NCBI RefSeq assembly: GCF_008629695.1
Contig: NZ_VWSH01000001.1
Coordinates: forward strand, 1,678,672-1,718,145
Reading direction: 5' to 3'
Source of the DNA: Taibaiella lutea
GTDB taxonomy: Bacteria; Bacteroidota; Bacteroidia; Chitinophagales; Chitinophagaceae
Length of the DNA stretch: 39,474 nt
The translations under genes and the position numbers were made by a program. The number at the start of each line of letters is the position of its first letter. The stretch's first letter is position 1. This document shows, piece by piece, positions 8,633-17,350 of this stretch. The notes beneath the pieces are model-generated. The model saw nothing but the letters and a program-made list of their open reading frames with translations, did not search any database and was not told where the DNA came from.

Positions 8633-11149
8633 ATGCAACAACAAGAAGGGTTCAAAAAATTTTTACCGCATCTTCTGATTATCGGCATTTTCCTTGCACT
8701 GAGCTGCGCTTTTTGTTATCCGCAGTTTCAAGGCAAAACCCTGGCACAACATGATATAAACACATGGCTTTGGGCATCTAAAGAGAGTCGGGATTTTCAT
8801 GATAAAACAGGAGGAACTATACTTTGGGCCAATAACATGTTTTCCGGGATGCCGGAAATTTCCGTAAATAGTTATGCGGAAAACAATTGGTTCCGTAAAC
8901 TAAACATGTTATTCCAATTAAATGATCATGGAAAAACAATGCCGACTCCGGTTCCATACTTCTTTATGGCTATGTGTTGTTTTTATATTTTAATGTTGAC
9001 ACTGCGGGTAAATAAATGGCTTGGACTTATTGGTGCTGTAGCATTTGCCTTTAGCACTTATAATCCAACAATTATTACCGCCGGGCATACTTCCAAATTT
9101 ATGGATCTGGCTTATATTCCGGTTATTCTTTCAGGAATGATTTGGGCTTACAGGGGAAAATATTTTCCGGGTGCTGCCCTGGCCGGTCTTGCATTTGCTT
9201 TATTTTTCGACAGTAATCACCTTCAGATTATTTATTATTCCATATTCCTGTTTTTCATTTTTGTTGTTGCAAAATTTGTAGATGCATTAAGAAAAAAGGA
9301 ATTGAAAAAATGGTTTTTTGCATCGGTTTTAATTGGCATTGGAGCGATTTTTGCGTTTTTGGCAAGTTCTTCTTCTATTATTCAAATGAAAGAATTCGCA
9401 CCATTGTCTATGCGTGGTAAAGGCAGCGAATTAACAGAAGGAGGAAAAAAGAAAAACGCAGGGCTGGATAAAGACTATGCTTTTTCATGGAGCAATGGTG
9501 TTGGTGAATGTTTCAGCATACTGGTACCAAACCTTTACGGTGGATCTATCGACGAAAATATAGGTTCCAATTCCAATTTAGGAAAAAAATTAAGTGATTT
9601 AAACCAGCCCGAGGAAGTAATCGACCAGATGACTTCTCATGTGAGTCTTTATTGGGGTCCGCAACCATTATTGAGTGGCTCTGTCTATTTCGGTGCAGTT
9701 ATTTGTTTGCTTTTTGTTCTTTCCTTGTTCATTATCCGCAGCAATATGAAATGGTGGCTGGCTGGCGCTGCGCTTCTGTTCATTTGTTTTTCTATGGGTA
9801 AAAATTTCTCGACATTGAATTACTTCATGTTCGATCATTTCCCGTTATTTAATTCGTTCCGTTCGCCTAATATGGCCATCTCATTGGCTTCCATCATATT
9901 CCCGATGCTCGCTATCTGGGCTTTGAAAGACATTTTTGAAGAAAAAATATCCAAAGAAGAATTGTGGAAAAAGTTGAAATACTCCCTGATAATTACAGGC
10001 GGATTGTGCTTAGTAATACTTGTGGCTACGCAAACCATGATGGATTATAAAAGCATGGGTGACGAACGTATGATACAGGCATACGGACAAGCCGGTCCGG
10101 ATATTGTGAAAGCCATTCGTGAAGACAGACAAAGCGCTGCAACAACAGATGCTATGCGTAGCCTGGTTTTTGTATTGCTTGCAGGCGGTGCGCTTTGGGC
10201 TTACAGCAAAGGAAAAACGAACAAAAATCAAACTATTATTGCTTTAGGCATCTTAATAGCAATAGATTTAATTCCTATCGCGCACAGATGGCTGAACGAA
10301 GATAAATTCAGGGATACGGAAGAATATATGGCTGAAAATTTTGAGCCAAGTCCTGCTGATGCTCAGATTCTGCAGGATAAAGACCCTTATTATCGTGTCC
10401 TTGACTTGACCGGCGATCCTTTCAGCAACTCCAAGCCAAGCTATTTCCATAAAACGCTGGGCGGATACTCTGCTGCCAAATTGCAGATTTATCAGGATCT
10501 GATTGAAAACCAATTGGGCAAATTGAATGTTCCGGTTTTGAATATGCTCAATACCAAGTATTTCATCATTCCAACTCAGGACGGTAAAAGTGGGGTACAA
10601 CAGAACCCTGCAGCGCTCGGCAATGCATGGTTTGTTTCTGATATTAAATGGGTAAAGACAGCTGATGAAGAAATGGCTGCATTAAATGGCCCGAGCCTTC
10701 AAACACCAATGGATACAACTGCAGGCAATTTCAACCCTACCCAAACAGCTATTGTACGTGATACGTTTAAATCTGTTGTTGGAAATTATAATTTTGGTAA
10801 AGATCCTGCAGCCTATATTAAGTTAGCACCCAATGGTTATGCTGCCGACAATTTGAAATACGAATCCAATAATACGCAACCCGGAATTGCAGTATTTTCC
10901 GACATTTATTACCCAACCGGATGGACGGCCACTATCGACGGTAAAGAAGCAACGGTTTTTAAAGCAGATTATGTATTACGTGCCATGAAAATTCCGGCAG
11001 GAAAGCATACCATCGAATTCAATTTTCATTCCAAAGCATTCGAAACAGGAAAAACGATGGCATTGATTGGCAGCATTTTGTTAAGCCTTATGATTGCTGC
11101 GGGTATTTATTTCAGCTTTTTGCAAAAAAGGATAAGAAAGTTATTGTGA
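8633..11149 (+). CDS. YfhO-family integral membrane protein (GT-C-like)
   Basis: An 838-residue polytopic protein with about a dozen hydrophobic segments, the first at about 12-30 and the last at about 810-830. The N-terminal part (FAFSTYNP...AGHTSKFMDLAYIP), the FRSPNM segment and the beta-rich extracytoplasmic C-terminal part (YYPTGWTATIDGKEATVFKADYVLRAMKIPAGKHTIEF) are typical of Bacteroidota YfhO proteins. YfhO relatives are GT-C-fold membrane proteins implicated in glycosylation of cell-envelope polymers; the donor and acceptor here are unknown. It is a single gene with its own promoter box and terminator. The family call is confident; the enzymatic role is inferred from family membership. 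Confidence 0.85.
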   Translation: MQQQEGFKKFLPHLLIIGIFLALSCAFCYPQFQGKTLAQHDINTWLWASKESRDFHDKTGGTILWANNMFSGMPEISVNSYAENNWFRKLNMLFQLNDHGKTMPTPVPYFFMAMCCFYILMLTLRVNKWLGLIGAVAFAFSTYNPTIITAGHTSKFMDLAYIPVILSGMIWAYRGKYFPGAALAGLAFALFFDSNHLQIIYYSIFLFFIFVVAKFVDALRKKELKKWFFASVLIGIGAIFAFLASSSSIIQMKEFAPLSMRGKGSELTEGGKKKNAGLDKDYAFSWSNGVGECFSILVPNLYGGSIDENIGSNSNLGKKLSDLNQPEEVIDQMTSHVSLYWGPQPLLSGSVYFGAVICLLFVLSLFIIRSNMKWWLAGAALLFICFSMGKNFSTLNYFMFDHFPLFNSFRSPNMAISLASIIFPMLAIWALKDIFEEKISKEELWKKLKYSLIITGGLCLVILVATQTMMDYKSMGDERMIQAYGQAGPDIVKAIREDRQSAATTDAMRSLVFVLLAGGALWAYSKGKTNKNQTIIALGILIAIDLIPIAHRWLNEDKFRDTEEYMAENFEPSPADAQILQDKDPYYRVLDLTGDPFSNSKPSYFHKTLGGYSAAKLQIYQDLIENQLGKLNVPVLNMLNTKYFIIPTQDGKSGVQQNPAALGNAWFVSDIKWVKTADEEMAALNGPSLQTPMDTTAGNFNPTQTAIVRDTFKSVVGNYNFGKDPAAYIKLAPNGYAADNLKYESNNTQPGIAVFSDIYYPTGWTATIDGKEATVFKADYVLRAMKIPAGKHTIEFNFHSKAFETGKTMALIGSILLSLMIAAGIYFSFLQKRIRKLL

Positions 11150-11196
11150 CAACTGTTCCTGAAAAAAAATAAGGTTAATAAAAAATTATTAAATCA

Positions 11197-11230
11197 AAAA
11201 AGCAGATTCTAACCAAAGAGTCTGCTTTTT
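11197..11230 (+). terminator. Terminator after the YfhO-family gene
   Basis: A 14-bp stem (AAAAAGCAGATTCT with AGAGTCTGCTTTTT, one G-T wobble) and a 6-nt loop. The right arm supplies the T-run. Confidence 0.8.
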
Positions 11231-11453
11231 AATTGATGGGGTAAAAATCCAATGCGAATAAAAATTCTGAATCAAAAAAGAATAGATTTTAAGCGGATAA
11301 TACTTAAACAATAATTATCAATTAAATATTTTTATAAGTATTACTACAATATACTTAGCACGCCCCTGACAAACATTGGTTCTAAAATCATTATTAATAT
11401 TATCTATTGACACATGTTGAAAACTCCGTGTATGTGCGAATGCCATATTAACT

Positions 11454-11461
11454 TATATTTG
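11454..11461 (+). promoter_or_regulatory. -7 box for the 474-residue TPR gene
   Basis: TATATTTG is an exact TAnnTTTG match ending 16 nt before the ATG at 11478, giving a leader of roughly 10 nt. Confidence 0.5.
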
Positions 11462-11477
11462 TAAAAACGGTACGCTT

Positions 11478-12902
11478 ATGTTTAACGACGATTCCTGGGA
11501 TGACGAAGAAGGTGGGAGCTCAATCGAAGATTTACTCCGCGAATATGAAAGCATCAAAAGCGGCAACAAAAGCCGGTTCTTAGATGAGGAAGAATATGAG
11601 TTCATTATAGAATATTTCTTTCAGAACAATAATGAAGCAGAAGCTATTACCGCTTGTGAAATAGCGCAGGGCTTCTATCCTTACTCCTCGACGATACTGC
11701 TGTCTAAAGCAGAAATTCTTTTTCAGGCACAAAAATACGGTCAGGCTATTCAATCGCTGGATTTGCTGGATTCTATTGATCAGGAAAACCTGGAAGCAGT
11801 TTTGCTGCGTGCAGACATCTATCTTGCTCAATTAAAATACGAACAGGCCGCTTTATTGCTGGAACAAAAATCATTGGTGTTCGAAGGCAGAGATAAAATA
11901 GAACTGATGCTGGAACTTTCGGATGTATATGATGAATGTGAAGATTTTGAAGCTGTTTATAAAGTATTGCAACAGATTCTCGAAATAGATTACCGCAACG
12001 AAGAGGCATTGCACAAAATCAGCTTCTGGGCAGATTTTGCAGAAATGCATCAGCAAAGTGTTGACCTGCACACTAAAATCATTGACAATGATCCTTACAA
12101 TGCTTTGGCCTGGTTTAACCTGGGTGCGGCTTTGCAGGGACAGAAGAAACACGAACAAGCAATTGAAGCTTATGAATATTGTGTTGCTATCGATGAGAAA
12201 TTTGAATTTGCCTACAGAAATATGGCAGATGCATATATGCGCCTGCACTGGTATGGAAAAGCAATTGAGTCGCTGGAAAAAAATCTGGAATTAGGAAAAC
12301 CTGAAGATGTGATTTTTGAGGCTATCGGACATTGCTGGGAAAAGCAAAAAGACTTTGATCGCGCAAGATTCTATTATCGCCAGGCTGTACAGTTGAATCC
12401 TGCCGATGATACCATTTTCTTCAGAATAGGTGAAACATATACAAGAGAGAAAAAATGGGAAAAAGCCATGAAGGCTTATTCCGTAGCATTGAACCTTAAT
12501 AACGAAAATGCGAGCTATTGCCTTGCCATTGGTAATTGTTTATTGGAATTAGAAGCTTACCATGAAGCATTGGTTTGTTTTGTAAATGCGGTAAGATTAA
12601 AACCAGGCAATAAATCCAACTGGGTAGCATTGGTAAAGTGCCTTTATCTTTCAAAAGACTATAAAGAGGCCCTTACACAATTGGAAATGGCAAGGGCAAA
12701 TATCGGCGACAAAGCAGATTTCGATTTCTACCATGCCGGCATTCTTTTTGAATTGGGCAAATCCAAAGAGGCATTGATCTATCTGGAAAACGGACTTGAA
12801 GAAGCGCCTTCAAAAATGAAAATGCTGACCGAAATTAATCCAGAAATATTGCAACGTAAAAGTGTAGCTGATTTGGTAGCGAAGTACAAGAGGAAGAAAT
12901 AG
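11478..12902 (+). CDS. Cytosolic TPR-repeat protein
   Basis: A 474-residue protein consisting almost entirely of tetratricopeptide repeats, with an acidic N-terminus (FNDDSWDDEEGG). Recognisable repeats include ALAWFNLGAALQGQKKHEQA, FAYRNMADAYMRLHWYGKA, TIFFRIGETYTREKKWEKA and SYCLAIGNCLLELEAYHEA, spaced about 34 residues apart between about 210 and 380. No signal peptide, membrane segment or catalytic domain is visible, so it is probably a soluble scaffold. The product name cannot be made more specific from sequence alone. It is monocistronic, with a promoter box just upstream and a strong terminator after it, shared with the convergent protease gene. Confidence 0.85.
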   Translation: MFNDDSWDDEEGGSSIEDLLREYESIKSGNKSRFLDEEEYEFIIEYFFQNNNEAEAITACEIAQGFYPYSSTILLSKAEILFQAQKYGQAIQSLDLLDSIDQENLEAVLLRADIYLAQLKYEQAALLLEQKSLVFEGRDKIELMLELSDVYDECEDFEAVYKVLQQILEIDYRNEEALHKISFWADFAEMHQQSVDLHTKIIDNDPYNALAWFNLGAALQGQKKHEQAIEAYEYCVAIDEKFEFAYRNMADAYMRLHWYGKAIESLEKNLELGKPEDVIFEAIGHCWEKQKDFDRARFYYRQAVQLNPADDTIFFRIGETYTREKKWEKAMKAYSVALNLNNENASYCLAIGNCLLELEAYHEALVCFVNAVRLKPGNKSNWVALVKCLYLSKDYKEALTQLEMARANIGDKADFDFYHAGILFELGKSKEALIYLENGLEEAPSKMKMLTEINPEILQRKSVADLVAKYKRKK

Positions 12903-12920
12903 TTCAAAGGCACCTTAAAT

Positions 12921-12959
12921 AAAAACAGGCCTGATTCGTTTTGAATCAGGCCTGTTTTT
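12921..12959. terminator. Bidirectional terminator between converging genes
   Basis: A perfect 17-bp stem (AAAAACAGGCCTGATTC and its complement) with a 5-nt loop has A- and T-runs on both sides. It serves both the TPR gene (stop 12902) and the convergent protease gene (stop 12979). Confidence 0.9.
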
Positions 12960-12978
12960 CTATTTCTGAAAACTAACT

Positions 12979-14079
12979 TCAATTTACTTTAATAGAGAAT
13001 ACAAAATCTTTCATCTTGTTTACCTGTTCTGTTCTTTCAGGTTTTCCGACTTTGGTTCCCGTTTGCAATACAATGTGCTGTGATTTCGGCAACGATTGAA
13101 CAAGATTAATCAAAGCGCTTGTCTGAACGGCATAAGTGGTACCGGAAGTATTACTTTGTTTTCCTGTAATAACTGCAATAACATTACCTGCTCTGTCAAA
13201 AACAGGAGAACCGCTCTGACCCGGATTGGCCGTCATTTCCAATTGATAAGATTCCATATCGCCATCATAACCTTTCTGGCAACTTATATAACCCTGATTG
13301 TAAACAATATCATCTTTAGGATATCCTATGGAGAATACTTGCTGGCCTATGCTTGATGCACTTTTGGAAATGCTGTATGGTAAAGATGATTTTGAAAATT
13401 TAAAATCCTTGTCTTCAATTTTAAGAATGGCAATGTCTGATTTCGGCTCACGGGCAACGATAAACGCTTTCTTGTCACCTTTTGATGTTTGAATGTAAAT
13501 GGCATTTGCACCATCCACAACGTGATAATTGGTCGCTATGTAACCGTCATTGCTGATTGCAAAACCTGTACCGCCGTACAATGCACTTTCATCAATCTGC
13601 TGCGAAGCGGCATCTTTTGCTTTTTGCTTATTCAGGCTGTCAATGATTTTGCTTTGCGAATCTTTGACATGCTCCAAATCACGGCGTAAACTTTGATATT
13701 GATGCAAATTTACACTGCCGCTATTTTTATTCATCACCGTATAAGTAAGCAAACTGGAACATAAAACCAGGCTTGCAACTGCGGCAGTCACACGCAAATA
13801 TTTACGGAAAGGAATGGTATTGGAAGTTTGATTATTAGGAGGTGTATTATCAACAGCCCATTCTGCAGGATTAGCAGCAACTGATTGAATCAGGTTACGA
13901 ATATCTTTACGTTCGTTACCCGACCGGAATACATTTAATATTTCAATTGTTCTATCCCACTGGAATTGCAATACTTCGTCTGCGTCCAAAGCTTCGTTCA
14001 ATTGCTTCATCTCCTGTTCGCTCAGTTCGCTTTGAAAATAGCGCTCCGCCCATTCATTGATGTTTTGTTCAGATATCAT
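12979..14079 (-). CDS. Membrane-anchored trypsin-like serine protease with anti-sigma-like N-terminus
   Basis: A 366-residue protein. Residues 1-90 are cytosolic and contain a helical stretch (RYFQSELSEQEMKQLNEALDA) resembling the N-terminal segment of Bacteroidota anti-sigma proteins. One transmembrane helix spans about 96-116 and a coiled-coil-like linker about 125-155. Residues 165-335 are a trypsin-like (HtrA/S1C-type) protease domain. All three catalytic residues are visible: His186 (TNYHVVDG), Asp215 (KSDIAIL) and Ser289 (NPGQSGSPV). There is no PDZ domain. The predicted orientation puts the protease in the periplasm. It follows the ECF sigma gene by 48 nt, which suggests that it senses envelope stress and restrains the sigma factor. 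The protease call is firm; the anti-sigma role is inferred from N-terminal similarity and position. Confidence 0.85.
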   Translation of the reverse strand: MISEQNINEWAERYFQSELSEQEMKQLNEALDADEVLQFQWDRTIEILNVFRSGNERKDIRNLIQSVAANPAEWAVDNTPPNNQTSNTIPFRKYLRVTAAVASLVLCSSLLTYTVMNKNSGSVNLHQYQSLRRDLEHVKDSQSKIIDSLNKQKAKDAASQQIDESALYGGTGFAISNDGYIATNYHVVDGANAIYIQTSKGDKKAFIVAREPKSDIAILKIEDKDFKFSKSSLPYSISKSASSIGQQVFSIGYPKDDIVYNQGYISCQKGYDGDMESYQLEMTANPGQSGSPVFDRAGNVIAVITGKQSNTSGTTYAVQTSALINLVQSLPKSQHIVLQTGTKVGKPERTEQVNKMKDFVFSIKVN

Positions 14080-14127
14080 CTTATTTCAGTTTTCCGGCCT
14101 CATTGAAATAAGGTCAGTTATTATATT

Positions 14128-14712
14128 CTAATTTTTCACTTTGATACCGGCTGAGAAATATATTTTCTTTAGCCGGGTCAGGCATTTATATTTTTGGGTT
14201 TTAGCATTCTCGGCATTCGTATAATGAAACTGAACTGCTATTTCCTGCATATTCTTTCCATCCACATAAAAGGAATGTAACAATGATTTACAAGGTTCGC
14301 CCAATTGTTCCATTGCTTTCCCCAGTTGTTCAAACTGCTCTTCTTTCTCCAGATGGATATCCAAATCTTCTTCATAAGCGCCGAACCTGCTTTCGTCCTC
14401 TTCACTCTCTTCGTTAAACGAGCGATAAGGCGCAGCTTTTTCCATTTTTTTGAACCACAAACGTTTGCTGATGGCAAAAAGATAAGTACTCAACTTACAA
14501 GTCAGACAAAATTCCGGCGATTTGGCTTTTTCAAAAATAACGACCAAAGCCTCCTGAAAAACATCCTCTGCATCCGATTCCAATCCCCCTCTGCTTAAAA
14601 TCCATTTTGTCAAAACACTATGATACAACTTGTAAAGCGTCACAACAGCATTCCGGTCACCCGAGGCCAATCCTTCTAATAATTCCGTATCTGTATAAAA
14701 AACCTTCGTCAC
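14128..14712 (-). CDS. ECF-type RNA polymerase sigma factor
   Basis: A 194-residue sigma-70-family protein of ECF type. Region 2 is at about 20-92, with the core-binding/-10 recognition helix SDAEDVFQEALVVIFEKA (46-63). Region 4 is at about 128-185, with the helix-turn-helix around MQEIAVQFHYTNAENAKTQKYKCLTRLKK. There is an acidic linker (SEEDESRFGAYEEDLD). The start is a GTG preceded directly by an in-frame TAA, so no longer form exists; the ELLEGLASGDRNA motif begins at residue 10, as expected for ECF proteins. The protease/anti-sigma-like gene follows in the same operon. A promoter-like box matching that of the divergent lipoprotein gene lies directly upstream, which suggests autoregulation. 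Confidence 0.9.
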   Translation of the reverse strand: MTKVFYTDTELLEGLASGDRNAVVTLYKLYHSVLTKWILSRGGLESDAEDVFQEALVVIFEKAKSPEFCLTCKLSTYLFAISKRLWFKKMEKAAPYRSFNEESEEDESRFGAYEEDLDIHLEKEEQFEQLGKAMEQLGEPCKSLLHSFYVDGKNMQEIAVQFHYTNAENAKTQKYKCLTRLKKIYFSAGIKVKN

Positions 14713-14716
14713 TTAT

Positions 14717-14744
14717 TTATCCGATTATGCATGAAAAGTAACCC
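14717..14744 (-). promoter_or_regulatory. Candidate ECF-dependent promoter of the sigma-protease operon
   Basis: On the minus strand, TTGGGTTAC (starting at 14746) is followed after 14 nt by CGGATAA (14723-14717). The same arrangement appears on the plus strand in front of the lipoprotein gene. The proposed -10 ends only 4 nt before the GTG at 14712, so the transcript would be essentially leaderless; this is the weak point of the assignment. Confidence 0.5.
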
Positions 14745-14777
14745 AAAATTGCGATAAAAAATTTTTTTAAAAAAATT

Positions 14778-14806
14778 GGGTTACCTTTTTTAAGGTTTCG
14801 TATTAA
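14778..14806 (+). promoter_or_regulatory. Candidate ECF-dependent promoter of the small lipoprotein gene
   Basis: TTGGGTTAC (from 14776) is followed after 14 nt by CGTATTAA (14799-14806), and the leader to the ATG at 14845 would be about 30 nt. With the divergent copy it forms a 9-bp perfect inverted repeat whose arms (14738-14746 and 14776-14784) are 29 nt apart. The identical -35-like word and identical spacing suggest one sigma factor reads both. A dimeric regulator binding the inverted repeat is the alternative. Confidence 0.55.
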
Positions 14807-14844
14807 TGGTCAAATAACTTTTCAAAAATTTAAAAATCAAACAA

Positions 14845-15054
14845 ATGAAAACTTTAAAATTAGCTGTTGTTGCTTTGTCTCTTGGCTTTTTCGCTGCTTC
14901 TTGCGGTAATTCTGAATCTACTACTGAAACTCCAGTAGATACAATGACTACTGCTCCAGTTGAAACTACTCCAACTGAAGCTGCTCCAATGCCTGCTGAT
15001 ACTAGCGCTAATCCACTTCCAGCTGATACTGCTACAGCTCCAGCTGCACACTAG
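14845..15054 (+). CDS. Small Thr/Pro/Ala-rich lipoprotein
   Basis: A 69-residue protein. A type II signal peptide ends in a lipobox (FFAASC, Cys20), so the mature protein is a lipid-anchored tail of about 50 residues. The tail is dominated by Thr, Pro, Ala and acidic residues with PADT repeats and is probably disordered. It lies divergent to the ECF sigma operon and shares its promoter-like box, which makes it a candidate regulon member. Thr-rich tails of this kind could carry O-glycans, but no specific site is claimed. No enzymatic domain. Confidence 0.8.
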   Translation: MKTLKLAVVALSLGFFAASCGNSESTTETPVDTMTTAPVETTPTEAAPMPADTSANPLPADTATAPAAH

Positions 15055-15098
15055 TCTTATATTAATTATTAAAACGGCCAATTGTTTTAATATACGTT

Positions 15099-15124
15099 AC
15101 AGGCCGCTATGTTTAGCGGCCTGT
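15099..15124 (+). terminator. Hairpin after the small lipoprotein gene
   Basis: An 11-bp perfect GC-rich stem (ACAGGCCGCTA and its complement) with a 4-nt loop is followed by a pyrimidine-rich stretch, TTCATTTCC, not a pure T-run. Confidence 0.7.
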
Positions 15125-15268
15125 TTCATTTCCTTCTTCTTTATAATTTCCTCCTTCGTCTTTAGGAAATTTCTTTCTTTTTACATCTTTCTATTTAACT
15201 ACGCCTTTCCAGGTGACGGTATTTCTATTCCAAAAATTATTCTTTTAACTTTTTAATTTTTTAACAAC

Positions 15269-16183
15269 ATGAAATCCGCATCCATTTTTGTGGCAATCGC
15301 TGCCACCCTCCTTGTCATGTCCGGCTGTGCCGGTAATAATTTTGAAAATAATGCTGCTGACAGCACATCCAATGTGCAGACGGCAGATGTTAAATTGGCG
15401 CCGGCTGCAAATAAAGAAGAAGACAAATTACCTGAGCGCCAGTTTATCCGTACTTCTGATATGAAATTCAGGGTCAGAGATGTTACCAATGCCACCAACC
15501 AGATTGAGCATATAGTAAGGCAGAACCAGGGCTTTGTAACTTATACAAACCTGAAAAGCACTGTTGAAAATCAACAAATAATTCAAAAAAGCCTGGACAG
15601 TTCTTTAGAAAGTATACAATATGCCGTTACCAATGAGATAACGCTTCGTATTCCGAATGCTAAACTGGACAGCACGTTGTATGCCATTTCTTCATTAGTA
15701 GATTTTTGGGACTACCGAATTATAAAAGCCGATGATGTTGCCCTTCAGATTAAAGCCAATCAGCAAGCTCAATCAAGAGCATTGAATAGCACACAAAACA
15801 TACATCAGAACATAGACCGCAAAAAAAGCAATCTGAATCAGGCAAATGATGCTGTTTCAATTGCTGAAAATCAACAGGAAGCCGCAGATAATGCAGCGCT
15901 TAATAATATCTCCCTAAAAGATCAGGTTACATATAGCACGGTCAGCCTTTCCATTTATCAAAGAACGGAAACCAGATTCTGGAGTATTGCAAGTCCGGAT
16001 GCACAAAATGTAAAAGCCGGAATAGGCATCAGAGTATGGGATTCCATAAAAACAGGCTGGTATTTTGCTGAAGATTTATTTGTAGGAATTATAAGATTAT
16101 GGTTTGTAATCCTATTAATAGTAGCTTGCTATTTAATTTACAGGAAATATTTCAGAAAGAAGGTATTAGCAATGTGGAAATGA
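15269..16183 (+). CDS. DUF4349-family lipoprotein
   Basis: A 304-residue protein. A lipoprotein signal peptide ends at VMSGC (Cys20). Residues 55-245 match the DUF4349 pattern: FIRTSDMKFRVRDV near the start, an NQGFVTYTN segment, the ITLRIPNAKLDS strand, a coiled-coil-like stretch at about 170-215, and VTYSTVSLSIYQ. A transmembrane helix at about 268-288 (LWFVILLIVACYLIY) and a basic tail follow, so the protein would have both a lipid anchor and a C-terminal membrane helix. The function of DUF4349 is unknown. It lies 214 nt after the small lipoprotein gene with a terminator in between, so co-regulation is not implied. Confidence 0.85.
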   Translation: MKSASIFVAIAATLLVMSGCAGNNFENNAADSTSNVQTADVKLAPAANKEEDKLPERQFIRTSDMKFRVRDVTNATNQIEHIVRQNQGFVTYTNLKSTVENQQIIQKSLDSSLESIQYAVTNEITLRIPNAKLDSTLYAISSLVDFWDYRIIKADDVALQIKANQQAQSRALNSTQNIHQNIDRKKSNLNQANDAVSIAENQQEAADNAALNNISLKDQVTYSTVSLSIYQRTETRFWSIASPDAQNVKAGIGIRVWDSIKTGWYFAEDLFVGIIRLWFVILLIVACYLIYRKYFRKKVLAMWK

Positions 16184-16263
16184 TTTCATTGGGCAGGCCA
16201 CATTATTTTGATTCAACGAAAAATTCCGTTTTCTTTGCTATCCTGTAAAAGGAAATAAATTTT

Positions 16264-17289
16264 ATGATAATTCGTAGCAAAGCGCCTTTGCGCATTGGTC
16301 TTGCAGGTGGAGGAACGGATGTTAGTCCATACAGCGAACTGTATGGCGGCGCTATTCTGAATGCAACTATTTCGTTATATGCGCATGCAAGCATTGAGCC
16401 ATTAAATGAAAATAAAATTATCATTCATGCCGTGGACAGAGACGAAAAAGTAGAATATGATTTGCAGGATTCTTTGCCTATCGACGGAATGCTTGATCTT
16501 GCCAAAGGGATTTATAACAGACTTGTAGCGGTTTACGGAAAAGTTCCTTCGGGTTTTAAAATAACGACACAAGTGGATGCCCCCGCAGGATCGGGGCTTG
16601 GTACTTCTTCCACATTAGTTGTTGCTATATTGGGCGCTTTTGCCGAATGGATGAATATTCCTCTGGGAGAATACGATGCTGCTCATTTATCTTATCAGAT
16701 TGAAAGGGTGGATTTGGATATGGCCGGAGGAAAGCAGGACCAATATGCTGCTACTTTTGGCGGTGTGAATTTTATGGAGTTTTATGCTGATGATAAAGTA
16801 ATTGTAAATCCTTTACGCATCAAAGCAGAATATATCAATGAACTGGAGCACAATCTTCTATTGTTTTACACTTCCACAAGCCGCAAATCGGCTACCATTA
16901 TCGAAGCGCAAAGTAAAAATGTGAAAGATAAAAATGAAGATTCCATTCAGGCTATGCATCATTTGAAGGAACAGGCACAAATGATGAAAGAAGCCTTGTT
17001 AATGGGCAGGATTGATGATATTGGTAAAATACTGGATTTTGGCTTTCAACATAAAAAGCAAATGGCGAAGGGCATCAGTAACTCCATGATTGATGAACTT
17101 TATGAAGCGGCTTTGAAAGCAGGCGCAACCGGTGGAAAAATCAGTGGTGCCGGTGGCGGTGGTTTTATGACTTTTTACTGTCCGGGCACAACACGCTATG
17201 ATGTAATCAAAGCTTTAGAACCATTTGGCGGTGTATTTCACCCATATCGTTTTGTGGAGCAAGGTCTGTTTACCTGGACAACCAAATAA
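16264..17289 (+). CDS. GHMP-family sugar kinase, heptose 7-phosphate kinase-like
   Basis: A 341-residue cytosolic kinase of the GHMP superfamily. The three family motifs are present: the N-terminal APLRIGLAGGGTDVSPY, the ATP-binding PAGSGLGTSS (about 107-116), and the C-terminal KISGAGGGGFM (about 292-302). The N-terminal motif with GGGTDxSPY and the overall length resemble D-glycero-alpha-D-manno-heptose 7-phosphate kinase (HddA) and related fucose/sugar kinases. No other heptose pathway genes are adjacent, so the exact substrate is uncertain. The protein would supply phosphorylated sugars for nucleotide-sugar or surface-glycan synthesis. A start-proximal AAAGGAAA (about 12 nt upstream) is one of the few purine-rich leaders in the window. 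Confidence 0.85.
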   Translation: MIIRSKAPLRIGLAGGGTDVSPYSELYGGAILNATISLYAHASIEPLNENKIIIHAVDRDEKVEYDLQDSLPIDGMLDLAKGIYNRLVAVYGKVPSGFKITTQVDAPAGSGLGTSSTLVVAILGAFAEWMNIPLGEYDAAHLSYQIERVDLDMAGGKQDQYAATFGGVNFMEFYADDKVIVNPLRIKAEYINELEHNLLLFYTSTSRKSATIIEAQSKNVKDKNEDSIQAMHHLKEQAQMMKEALLMGRIDDIGKILDFGFQHKKQMAKGISNSMIDELYEAALKAGATGGKISGAGGGGFMTFYCPGTTRYDVIKALEPFGGVFHPYRFVEQGLFTWTTK

Positions 17290-17311
17290 TTATCAACCAT
17301 AAAAATTCTTG

Positions 17312-17338
17312 TAGAGCTGTATGAAATGTACGGCTCTA
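17312..17338 (+). terminator. Terminator after the sugar-kinase gene
   Basis: A 10-bp stem (TAGAGCTGTA with TACGGCTCTA, one G-T wobble) with a 7-nt loop is followed by TTTTATT. Confidence 0.7.
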
Positions 17339-17350
17339 TTTTATTGACAC

